Shown here one piece after another: positions 23,484-31,615 of a stretch of 34,517 nt of DNA. The DNA is taken from the NCBI GenBank assembly GCA_903918195.1, contig CAIXDS010000055.1, forward strand, positions 1 through 34,517, read 5' to 3'. Within the stretch, counting starts at the first letter, position 1, and the number at the start of each line of letters is the position of its first letter. The stretch comes from an uncultured Acetobacteraceae bacterium (lineage in GTDB: Bacteria > Pseudomonadota > Alphaproteobacteria > Acetobacterales > Acetobacteraceae). The position numbers were made by a program, and so were the translations under genes. Under the pieces are notes generated by a model that saw only the letters and a program-made list of their open reading frames with translations, was not told the DNA's origin and ran no database searches.

Positions 23484-26087
23484 CTATCTGCGTGGCCGCA
23501 GACAGGCCAGCAGGGCCGGGATGAACACAAGGCTCGCCACCAGCGTGCACACCAGGCTGGTGATCAACAGCGCGCCCATGCTCGCGGTGCCGGGATGGCC
23601 CGATAGCGCCAACGAACCGAACGCTGTTCCGGTCGTGAGCGCGGAAAACAGGATGGCACGCGCCGTCGGGGAGCCCAGCACTGCCGTTTGTCCGGCGCGC
23701 CAGTTCATGACGAAGTAAATATTGAACGACACGCCCACGCCGAGCAGCAACGGCAGGGCGATGATGTTGGCGTAGTTCAGCGGCAACGGCATCAACACCA
23801 TGGCGATTGCTGTCATCAGGCCCGACAGCAGCAGCGGCGCCAACACCAAAGCGGCGTCGAGCGCACGGCGCAAGGATACCCCCAGCAGCACCGTGATCGC
23901 GACCAGTGCGCCGAGTGCCGCCGAGCGGAAGGCGCCGACGATGGTCGCGCTGGATGCCTCGATGGTCACGGCCGATCCGCCGGCCTGCGGCGCCACCGCC
24001 GCAACCTGCGCGACGAAGGCGGCCAGCCCGGCGCTGTTGCGCGCTTCGTGTTTGGGCAGCACCTGGACCCTGGCGCGCCCGTCGGGCAACAGCCAGTCGC
24101 GCGCAAGCTCCGGTGGGATGGCGGCGAGCGTTACCGGCTCGGCCTGCAGCGCGGTGCGCAACTGGTCGAGCTGCATCGGCAGGAACCGTGTCAAGGCACG
24201 GTCGGTGGCCAGCAACGTTGCGTCGGCGGCGCCGACGAGCGCACGCAGGTCGGCCGCAATCGCCGCCAGGGTTCGGTCGTCCGGACGTTTCGGCAGGACC
24301 CGCTCGATGTCGGCCTGGGCTGTCGTCGCGGCGGCGCGGATCTGCTCCGCCGACGGGGATGCAGCGACCGCGCGCGGCGTCAGACCGATCGTCAGGACAT
24401 CGGCCGCATCGGCGATCAGGGCAAGCTTCTGGCGCTGGTCGGCGGGAACGAAGCTGTTGATCGACAGCACGTTCTCCACCAGCGACAGCGGGTGCAGCTG
24501 CTGCGCCAGCGCCTCCGCTTCGGCCGGGTTCGTCGCGAGGATGGTGATGGTGAACGGGTTGGTGACGGGCGAATCCATCAGGTCGTAGAGGGTCCGCATC
24601 GCCTCGGTGGACGGATCTTTCGTATGCAGGGGATCGGAATCGAAGCGCAAGTGCGGGATCTGGACGGCGCCGACCATGCCCAGCAAAACGAACACGGCCA
24701 GCACCGGATGGCGCCGCCGCCGGATCGCCGAATCGAGCCAGACACCCCAGCGATAGCCGACCTCCGCCGGCTCCCCACGCGGCCGCAGGAGGGAGATGCA
24801 GGCCGGGAGGAAGACGATCGTGCAGGCAAAGGCGATCAGCATGCCGATGCCGGCGATCAGCCCCAGCTCCGCCACCCCACGGAAATCCGTCGGCAGGAAG
24901 GCGAGGAAGCCGGCCGACGTGGCGGCAGCGGCGACCAGGATCTGGGCGCCGACCGCGCGGCCGGTTTCCGTCATGGCCAGCACCGGATCGCCGTGACGAT
25001 GACGCATATCGCGGTAGCGGACGGCGAACTGGATGGCGAAATCCACGGCGATGCCAATGAACAGGATGCCGAACCCGACCGACATGACATTGAGCGTGCC
25101 GACCGCAATGGCGGCGAACAGCAGGGTAAGCGTCAGCCCCAGGCTTAGCGTTCCCAGGATCGGCAGGATCAGCCGCCAGGACCGCACGGCCAGGAACAGC
25201 CACAGGGTGATCAGCGTGACGCTGATCACGATGCCCTGAACGACGCCGCGGGCGACGGTGCCGAACTCCTCATCCGACAGCGCCACCGAGCCGGTGACGC
25301 GCACCCGCGCGGCACCCGACCGGACAAATTCCAACTGCGCGGCGGCTTCGCGCATCGCCTTGGTGGCGGCGCCGCCGGCCTCCAACTGGCCGTGGGCCAG
25401 CACCGGCTGGGCCAGCACGAAGCGGTAGCGGCCACCCATATCCGCGAGATCGCCGCCCAGCAGGCGCATCCAGGACAGCGGCTCCGGCCGGCCGGCGATC
25501 GCCGCCGCCATGGTGCGGTGCACGCCCTCCAGCGCTGCCTGGTAGGGGCCCAGATTCATCCCGCCCTGCTCCACCCCGGTCGCCAGCAGCGAGAAGGCGT
25601 CGAACAACCCGCGTGCGCTGGGATCGGCCGCCAGCCGGCCAAGGAAGGGTTGGGCGTCGATGGTGCGGTCGAGCACATCGGCGAGCCGGTCGGGCTTCAG
25701 GAACAGCATGCCCTCGCGGTGCAGCCAGGGCAGCGCATCCGGCCGGCGGACGGTGCGGAAGTGGACGGTGTCGGCCGCGAGCGCGCTGGCCAGGGCGGCA
25801 GCGGTTGCGTCTGCCTCCTCCGGCTCCTGGGCATCGATGACCGCCACCAGAAGATCCTGGAACTGCGGGAAGGCGCGATCGAGCATCACGGCCCGCTGGC
25901 GGAAGGGCAGGTCGGACGAGAACAGCAGGGCGGTGTCGGTGGTGATGCCCAGATGACCGGCGGCGAACCAGATCGAGACCATTGCCGCCAGCAGGCCGGC
26001 CACGACCACCGGCAAGGCCCATCGCTGAGCGAACGTAACCACCAACCCGATTGTCCGGCCCATCGTCATCGTGTGTGCGGCCCGCAC
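23484..26087 (-). CDS. hpnN: Hopanoid-associated RND/MMPL transporter HpnN
   Basis: An 867-residue inner-membrane transporter of the RND superfamily, MMPL-like branch. HpnN is required for moving hopanoids to the outer membrane in Rhodopseudomonas palustris (established knowledge). There is an N-terminal membrane helix (VVTFAQRWALPVVVAGLLAA), a first periplasmic domain (~45-280), five helices around VMSVGFGILFIGIAVDFAIQ (charged residues for proton relay), then a second half with helix near VLAVFVLLGMVGAV, a second periplasmic domain (~465-700) and terminal helices around NIIALPLLLGVGVSFNIYF. The start is GTG 26087, or ATG at 26069/26063; none has a strong Shine-Dalgarno. It follows hpnM by 34 bp. 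Confidence 0.93.
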   Translation of the reverse strand: MRAAHTMTMGRTIGLVVTFAQRWALPVVVAGLLAAMVSIWFAAGHLGITTDTALLFSSDLPFRQRAVMLDRAFPQFQDLLVAVIDAQEPEEADATAAALASALAADTVHFRTVRRPDALPWLHREGMLFLKPDRLADVLDRTIDAQPFLGRLAADPSARGLFDAFSLLATGVEQGGMNLGPYQAALEGVHRTMAAAIAGRPEPLSWMRLLGGDLADMGGRYRFVLAQPVLAHGQLEAGGAATKAMREAAAQLEFVRSGAARVRVTGSVALSDEEFGTVARGVVQGIVISVTLITLWLFLAVRSWRLILPILGTLSLGLTLTLLFAAIAVGTLNVMSVGFGILFIGIAVDFAIQFAVRYRDMRHRHGDPVLAMTETGRAVGAQILVAAAATSAGFLAFLPTDFRGVAELGLIAGIGMLIAFACTIVFLPACISLLRPRGEPAEVGYRWGVWLDSAIRRRRHPVLAVFVLLGMVGAVQIPHLRFDSDPLHTKDPSTEAMRTLYDLMDSPVTNPFTITILATNPAEAEALAQQLHPLSLVENVLSINSFVPADQRQKLALIADAADVLTIGLTPRAVAASPSAEQIRAAATTAQADIERVLPKRPDDRTLAAIAADLRALVGAADATLLATDRALTRFLPMQLDQLRTALQAEPVTLAAIPPELARDWLLPDGRARVQVLPKHEARNSAGLAAFVAQVAAVAPQAGGSAVTIEASSATIVGAFRSAALGALVAITVLLGVSLRRALDAALVLAPLLLSGLMTAIAMVLMPLPLNYANIIALPLLLGVGVSFNIYFVMNWRAGQTAVLGSPTARAILFSALTTGTAFGSLALSGHPGTASMGALLITSLVCTLVASLVFIPALLACLRPRR

Positions 26088-26121
26088 GGTCAGATGTCGT
26101 CGCCTGGTGCGGTCCCTCGCG

Positions 26122-26748
26122 TCATTGCGCGCTGGCCTGCAGGTCGGCGGTTTTCTGCTGCAGGCTGGCCAGCAGCGCCGCGCCGCCGCCGCTTGCCATC
26201 ACCGCCCGAAAGTCGGAACGTTGCACTGCCAGCCGGCTGATCGTGCCGTCGAACAGTACATCGACGATCCGCCACCCCCCGCCAACCTGCCGCATCGCGT
26301 AATCCAGTTGCCGTGCGGCCCCGCTGGCGGGGATGATGCGGCTCTGCACGACCTCGTCCCTGCCGATGGTTCGCACTGTCGGCAGGACCTCGAAGCGCTG
26401 GCCGGAAAAATTGTCGAAGTTGGCAACGTAGGTGGTGATGGTGTAGCGCCGGTAGGCGTCCATCAGCGCGGCCTGCTCGTCCGCTGGCAATCCCGCCCAG
26501 CGTGGACCGACCGAGACCTGCAGGATGCCGGCCAGATCAAACACCGTGTCGATCACCGGCGCAACCGCATCGTAACGTTGTGAAAAAGGCACGGACCGGC
26601 CCTGCTTCATGATGCCGAGGAGCGCCGCATAGAGCTTCTCGATCGGCGCCGTCACCTCCGACGCGGTGGCATGAGTTGCCAACGAAACAAGGAGGCCCCC
26701 CGCCATTCCCAAGCGCAGCACCAGGGCGCGACGGCCGATCATCCGCAT
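26122..26748 (-). CDS. hpnM: Hopanoid-associated MlaC/Ttg2D-type periplasmic protein HpnM
   Basis: A 208-residue exported protein with signal peptide (ALVLRLGMAGGLLVSLATHATA) and an MlaC-like lipid-binding domain. The features are PIEKLYAALLGIMKQG, a PVIDTVFDLAGIL helix, YRRYTITTYVANFDNFSGQRF and GGWRIVDVLFDGTISRLAVQRSDF, the latter being the typical MlaC C-terminal signature. Such proteins carry lipids across the periplasm; HpnM is assigned by its place directly upstream of hpnN (34 bp). Start ATG 26748 or 26742. Transcribed divergently from the sulfotransferase gene. Confidence 0.9.
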   Translation of the reverse strand: MRMIGRRALVLRLGMAGGLLVSLATHATASEVTAPIEKLYAALLGIMKQGRSVPFSQRYDAVAPVIDTVFDLAGILQVSVGPRWAGLPADEQAALMDAYRRYTITTYVANFDNFSGQRFEVLPTVRTIGRDEVVQSRIIPASGAARQLDYAMRQVGGGWRIVDVLFDGTISRLAVQRSDFRAVMASGGGAALLASLQQKTADLQASAQ

Positions 26749-27072
26749 GGCATTCCGACGCAGTCGTACGGCACGTGCATTGACATCATTTCAGGCATGC
26801 CCATAGGTTGGATAACGACCGACTTGAAACGGCTTCCCTGGCTGCACGCAAATAAAGCATTCGATCCTCTCGTTGACCAGAGGCCCTGAACCCGACCGGG
26901 CACGCGCCTGCCCACCGCATCGCCGTTGGGCCATCGCCGTTGGAGCGTACGCCATGCAAGCTGGCAATCGGACCATCGCCCTCTCACGAGTGCGCGAAGC
27001 CGGCGGGGCAGGTCTGGAAATCGGCGCGTCATCATCCCTGGCTTGTGCCTCGCCGGCGTATCCGGCCTGCGG
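26749..27072. other. Divergent region between hpnM and the sulfotransferase gene
   Basis: The gap is about 320 bp. The frame of the sulfotransferase remains open upstream to 26926 but without family-like sequence. On the plus strand TTGACA (26780-26785) is followed at 16 bp by CATAGG (26802-26807), a weak possible promoter. No repeats or other genes seen. Confidence 0.4.
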
Positions 27073-28365
27073 ATGGCGGCGGTGAGGATGCAGCGTGTCG
27101 TGCTCGGGGCCGCCGATGCCGTCTGCGGTGCCTTGGGCCTGCTGCGGCGGCCGTTGTCGGCGGATGACCTGATCAGGCAGGCGCAACGCGCCACCGCCCT
27201 GTCGGCGTTCGGCGATGTCCGGTTCAGCGAGCCGCTGCGGCATTTCCTGGACAGCTGCATCGCCGAGTCGGACCTCAGCCTGATCGGGCGAATTGCCACG
27301 CGGTGGGACGTTGTCCGCTTTCTGTCCAACCTGCTGCGGATGCACCAGGCAGAAGCGGAGACTCCGGCGATCGCCGCGCAGCCAATCGTGGCGCCAATCT
27401 TCATCACCGGCCTGCCGCGCTCCGGCACCACGTTCCTGCAGTCGCTGCTGATGCAGGATGGCGCCAACATGCTCCCGCGCGTCTGGCAGACGATTTATCC
27501 CTACCCAGGCCGCGCCGCGCCGAAGGGCGTGCCCGATCGCCGGATAGAAATGGTGAACCGGCAGTTGCGGGCGTTCGAGCGGCTGGCGCCGGAGTTCCGC
27601 AGCCTGCACCCGGTGACAGCGGTGTCGCCACAGGAATGCTCCGAGATCACCGCGCATGTGTTCATGAGCCTGCGGTTCGACAGCACCTATCATGTGCCCT
27701 CCTATCGCGAGTGGCTGGACCGCACCGGCCATCTGGAAGCCTACCGGTTCCACCGCCGGTTCCTGCAGCATTTGCAGTTGCAGCATCAAAACGCGGAGAG
27801 CCGGCGTTGGGTGCTGAAATGCCCCGACCATGTGTTCGCGCTGGATGCCATCAGGGCCGTTTACCCCGATGCGCGGATCGTGTTCGTGCACCGGGACCCG
27901 CTGAAGGTCCTGGCCTCGGTCGCGAAGCTGACCGAAGTGCTGCGGCGTCCCTTCGTGCGGCGGCTGGACGCGGTGCAGATCGGACGGCAGGAAGGCATTC
28001 GCTGGCTGGCCGGCGCCGAGCGGATGATCGAAGCCGATTCCCGGTGGCCGTTCGCCGTGCCGGTCTGCCACATCCAGTACCTGGATCTCGTGCGCGATCC
28101 GCTCGGCACGGTGGCGGGGATGTACAGGCATTTCGGATTGAAACTATCGCCGGAGGCCGCCGATTGCATTCGCCACCAGGTGCAGGAAAAGCCGAACGGC
28201 GGCTATGGCGTGCACCAGTACCGGTTCGAGGACCATGGGCTGGACCCGGTGGAGCAGCGGCAGCATTTTGCCCGCTACGTGGAACATTTCGGCATCACGG
28301 CGGGGGTGGATGAACTCCCGGTGGCCACGCGCGCGGCCGAACGCCAGAGACTGGCAACCGCGTGA
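27073..28365 (+). CDS. Sulfotransferase family protein
   Basis: A 430-residue cytoplasmic protein (ATG 27073; ATG 27088 also possible). The 5'-phosphosulfate loop of PAPS-dependent sulfotransferases reads PIFITGLPRSGTTFLQSLL (~112-130), and the 3'-phosphate-binding motif RIVFVHRDPLKVLASV (~270-285) with WVLKCPDHVFALD before it; this is the Sulfotransfer_3 (PF13469) group. It should move sulfate from PAPS to a hydroxyl or amino group; the acceptor is unknown. The gene lies on the plus strand between hpnM and hpnL, both minus, ending 21 bp from the hpnL stop, so it interrupts a hopanoid gene set. A lipid or glycan acceptor is plausible, but inferred. Confidence 0.88.
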   Translation: MAAVRMQRVVLGAADAVCGALGLLRRPLSADDLIRQAQRATALSAFGDVRFSEPLRHFLDSCIAESDLSLIGRIATRWDVVRFLSNLLRMHQAEAETPAIAAQPIVAPIFITGLPRSGTTFLQSLLMQDGANMLPRVWQTIYPYPGRAAPKGVPDRRIEMVNRQLRAFERLAPEFRSLHPVTAVSPQECSEITAHVFMSLRFDSTYHVPSYREWLDRTGHLEAYRFHRRFLQHLQLQHQNAESRRWVLKCPDHVFALDAIRAVYPDARIVFVHRDPLKVLASVAKLTEVLRRPFVRRLDAVQIGRQEGIRWLAGAERMIEADSRWPFAVPVCHIQYLDLVRDPLGTVAGMYRHFGLKLSPEAADCIRHQVQEKPNGGYGVHQYRFEDHGLDPVEQRQHFARYVEHFGITAGVDELPVATRAAERQRLATA

Positions 28366-28386
28366 AGTGCGCCCCCCGCGTCGCCC

Positions 28387-29406
28387 CTACCCCTCCTCCT
28401 GGCCGGACGGCACGGGTACCAGGTTGGTACGCCAGGTCGCTTCGGAACGCTGCCACGCCAGCAGCCCTGCCATGCTCGTCAGCAGTTCCCGCGTTCGCCG
28501 CACCAGGGCGACGGTCAGGGCCTGCGGCGATGGGATGCCGACCAGCAGGCCGGCCCCGACCATTGCCGCTTCCTGCACACCGACCGCCCCGGGCAGCATG
28601 AACCCGGCGTTGCGCAGCGCCTGCGCCACGCTTTCGACGATCAAACCGTCGGCGAAGCTGATCGGCCGTCCGAGCAGCCCGAGCACGCCCACGATCTCGA
28701 GGGCGCCGAAGGCCCAGGCCGCGCTGTGCCAGCAAAGCCCGGCGGCCAGGGTCCGCGGCTGCGCATGCAGGCAGCGCACGGCCCGGTAGAGCGCCGCGAG
28801 GCGGTGCAGCTGCAGCGCCGGCCACCGGGACGCGAGCGGCGCCAGCCGTGCCCCCACCCATCGGTGCCGGGGCAGCCATTGCACGACCAGCAGGGCCACG
28901 GCGCAGCTCGCGGCAATGCCGACGCCGGCGGCGGCGACACCTTCCATCCCGCCGGCCCGGCCCCGGCCCAACAACAGGGCCAGCCCGGCCAGGGTGAAGA
29001 AAACCTGGGCGACGACTTCCAGCGTCAGGTCGACAGTCGCGGTCGCGCCCGCCAGGTCGCCCGGCACGCCGGACCGCATCAACAGGCGGGCCGCGGCGAC
29101 CTGGCCGACCAGGCCGCCGACCGGCAGCAGCGTGCCGGCCGATTCACGGTACCAGCGCAGCAGGACCATGATGCCGACGGAGGGGCGCAACTTGCCTGGT
29201 ACCAGCGTCCGCCAGGCCAGGGCGGTCATCAGGAATTGCGGGACGTGGACGGCGGCCGAAATGGCGACCGCGGCCGGCAAGTCCCGTAGCGGCGCCGCGA
29301 TCGCGACGATGTCGGTGGCATGGAGCAACAATGCCGCAACAACGACCAGTCCGCCGATCACCGTGCCGTTACGGACCCCGCGTTGCCACCAGCGGCTGAT
29401 GTCCAT
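28387..29406 (-). CDS. hpnL: Hopanoid-associated membrane protein HpnL
   Basis: A 339-residue protein with about eight hydrophobic segments, of the LPG-synthase membrane-domain family (PF03706/UPF0104). The stretch VPQFLMTALAWRTLVPGK, RWYRESAGTLLPVGGLVGQV, GATATVDLTLEVVAQVFF and GFMLPGAVGVQEAAMV match HpnL proteins found with hopanoid genes. I chose ATG 29406 (MDISRWWQRG) because the upstream continuation to 29544 is Pro/Arg-rich, non-homologous and lacks a ribosome-binding site. HpnL is thought to act in hopanoid handling or transport, but its reaction is not known. It is the last gene in a minus-strand series after the two GT41 genes, with a 159 bp gap. Confidence 0.88.
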   Translation of the reverse strand: MDISRWWQRGVRNGTVIGGLVVVAALLLHATDIVAIAAPLRDLPAAVAISAAVHVPQFLMTALAWRTLVPGKLRPSVGIMVLLRWYRESAGTLLPVGGLVGQVAAARLLMRSGVPGDLAGATATVDLTLEVVAQVFFTLAGLALLLGRGRAGGMEGVAAAGVGIAASCAVALLVVQWLPRHRWVGARLAPLASRWPALQLHRLAALYRAVRCLHAQPRTLAAGLCWHSAAWAFGALEIVGVLGLLGRPISFADGLIVESVAQALRNAGFMLPGAVGVQEAAMVGAGLLVGIPSPQALTVALVRRTRELLTSMAGLLAWQRSEATWRTNLVPVPSGQEEG

Positions 29407-29565
29407 CGCGTTCGCGGCGGAGCGGGTGGCCGCCGACTTCGTCGCAAGGGGCAAGCGATTGCTCTCCGTCCTCGGTCTCGCGGGCGTGGTCCGGCCGGGC
29501 GTCGGTTGGTGTCGATCGGGGACCGGCTTTTGACGACGCAGCAATGAGAGATGGCCCCTCCCAAG

Positions 29566-31602
29566 TCAAATTTTAACCCATAGCCGGCGATCCGGCGGCA
29601 CGGGCGAAACACTGTCGCGATAGGCAAGGGCGTTGGTATATCTTCGCTCATAGGCCGACAGATCGGAGAATTCGACCGTCTCATGCTCAAGCTCGCCGCC
29701 GGTCTCGGCATAGAGGTCAAGATTTGTCAAATCAGGTTCGGGAATCCGATCAGAGATATATTCGCTCCACATCTGCTCGTACAACAACTCCAATTGCTTT
29801 ACCAGCAGTGGCATGTCGAACAATACGCAGCGATCGCGGCCAGCCCGCAGCCTTTCCTGGAAGTCCCGCAGCGTGTTGGGCCGGGTGCCGAGTTCGACCG
29901 CGCGGTCGACATAGGCCTCGGGGCTGTCGCAGACGAGTTCGGGCAGCCCGGCAGCCCGGACCAGGCTGCTGCACACGCGCGCCGCGAAGCTGTGGCCGGT
30001 CATCGTCAGAACCGGCACCCCCATCCACATCGCGTCGGACGCGGTTGTGTGTGCGCCATAGGGCGAGGTGTCGAGGAACAGGTCAGCCAGCCTGTAGCGC
30101 GCCAGATGCTCGGCATTGGGCTGCCGCGCCGCGAACACCAGCCGCTCCGGTGAGATGCCGTGGCGGCCGGCCTCCTGCCGCAACCGCTCGTCGGTGGCAG
30201 TATCACATGAAAGCAGCCACAGGACCGCATGCGGCACGCGGGCGAGAATCGCCATCCAGCGGCGGAACATCAGGGGCGTGATCTTCTGCGTGCCGTTGAA
30301 GCAGCAATACACCATGGCATCGTCCGCCAGGCCCGCCTGGCTGCGCGACGGCTGGGAAGCGACGATCCGCTTGCGGTCGGTCGGCTGATAGCAAGGCAGC
30401 CGTAGCACGCGCTCGCTGTAGTATTTCTCGTAGGCTTCGGGGATGATCTCGGCGTCAGCGATGATGTACTGATGGTGCGGCGTCGCCATAGTGCCGGGGT
30501 AGCCGAGCCAGTTCACGATCACCGGTGCCGGACGTAGCGCGAAAACGGTGGCCGGCACACCGTTGGTGTAGCCGCCGAGGTCAACCAGGATGTCGATTTC
30601 ATCACGCACGATCTGCCTGGCTGCCTGTCTGGCGCTCCAACCTGCAATCCCGGTCCAGTGGTCGATGGTCTGGCGGATGCGCGTCTGCATGGCGTCCGGC
30701 CCGACCTGTCCGGAGTAGTAGGCAAACACCTCGACCCGGGTGCGATCATGCAGGGCGAACAACTCCGCCACCAGATGGCCGACCGCATGTTCACGCAAAT
30801 CAGGCGAGACATAGCCTATCCGCAACGGTCGTGGCGCGCGTCGCGTTTGCGGAATGAAACGCCCGGCCGTATGCGGCGCGGGAAGAACGGCCAGATCCAG
30901 CTTGAAGTGGCGGTAAGCATTGGCCATCTGGAACATCGGGTCGTCGGTATGGATCGCCAGCGAGAGTGGCGAGATCGACGCCATCAGATGCGACGCGATG
31001 ACGTTCCCCCACGGCGAGATCACCGGCCATTTGCACTGAATCTGGCGCAGCGCGATCCAATGTTGGGCGGTATCACGCTGATGCGGGTCGATATCGAGAC
31101 TTCGCCGCAGCGCCGCCTCGGCGCCCTGGATGTCGCCGACGCTTTTCAGCACCCGTCCGGCATGCTTCAGGGCGGTCGCCTTATGGAGGACGCAATCACT
31201 GTCGGTTGGGACCGGACGATCGGCCACGTAGAGCCATTGGCCGACCGCCAGGTCGAGGTGACCGAGACGCTCAAGCGCAAGCCCCGCATTGACAGAGGCT
31301 TGCAGAAAATTCGGAACGAGCTGGATCGCCTCACTGTACATCGCGACCGCTTCCACCAGACGGCCGACCTGGCTCAGCAGGACGCCATGGTTGAAGCAGG
31401 CCAGGTGGCGCAATGAATCGGCCGGATGCTGTTGTAACCAACGCTCGTAGAGATCGAGGCCGGCCTCGAGTCTGCCTCGGTTCGTCAAGGCCTCAACCGC
31501 ACCGATCAGTTCGAGGAGACCGGCATACCCGGGTCCTGGAATTTCACAGCCGGGGTCAGCCGCAACATCGGCGACGGGGGCCATCATATCCAGCCATGCC
31601 AC
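29566..31602 (-). CDS. TPR-containing GT41 (O-GlcNAc transferase/SPINDLY-like) glycosyltransferase, copy 2
   Basis: 678 residues. TPR-type helical pairs cover ~30-190 (for example HLACFNHGVLLSQVGRLVEA, LVPNFLQASVNAGLALERLG). The GT41 catalytic region at ~255-620 shows IGYVSPDLREHAVGHLVAEL (His corresponding to the OGT active-site region), IVRDEIDILVDLGGYTNG, RPAPVIVNWLGYPGTMATP, CFNGTQKITPLMFRRWMAIL with the UDP-binding Lys, and LADLFLDTSPYGAHTTASDA. Relatives add a sugar to Ser/Thr, or in some bacteria Asn, of proteins; SPINDLY uses GDP-fucose, so donor is undetermined. It follows the first GT41 gene by 13 bp and is co-transcribed with it. The C-terminal ~50 residues (LAYRDSVSPVPPDRRLWVKI) are an unassigned tail. 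Confidence 0.9.
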   Translation of the reverse strand: MAWLDMMAPVADVAADPGCEIPGPGYAGLLELIGAVEALTNRGRLEAGLDLYERWLQQHPADSLRHLACFNHGVLLSQVGRLVEAVAMYSEAIQLVPNFLQASVNAGLALERLGHLDLAVGQWLYVADRPVPTDSDCVLHKATALKHAGRVLKSVGDIQGAEAALRRSLDIDPHQRDTAQHWIALRQIQCKWPVISPWGNVIASHLMASISPLSLAIHTDDPMFQMANAYRHFKLDLAVLPAPHTAGRFIPQTRRAPRPLRIGYVSPDLREHAVGHLVAELFALHDRTRVEVFAYYSGQVGPDAMQTRIRQTIDHWTGIAGWSARQAARQIVRDEIDILVDLGGYTNGVPATVFALRPAPVIVNWLGYPGTMATPHHQYIIADAEIIPEAYEKYYSERVLRLPCYQPTDRKRIVASQPSRSQAGLADDAMVYCCFNGTQKITPLMFRRWMAILARVPHAVLWLLSCDTATDERLRQEAGRHGISPERLVFAARQPNAEHLARYRLADLFLDTSPYGAHTTASDAMWMGVPVLTMTGHSFAARVCSSLVRAAGLPELVCDSPEAYVDRAVELGTRPNTLRDFQERLRAGRDRCVLFDMPLLVKQLELLYEQMWSEYISDRIPEPDLTNLDLYAETGGELEHETVEFSDLSAYERRYTNALAYRDSVSPVPPDRRLWVKI

Positions 31603-31615
31603 GCGGGTGCCGGTA

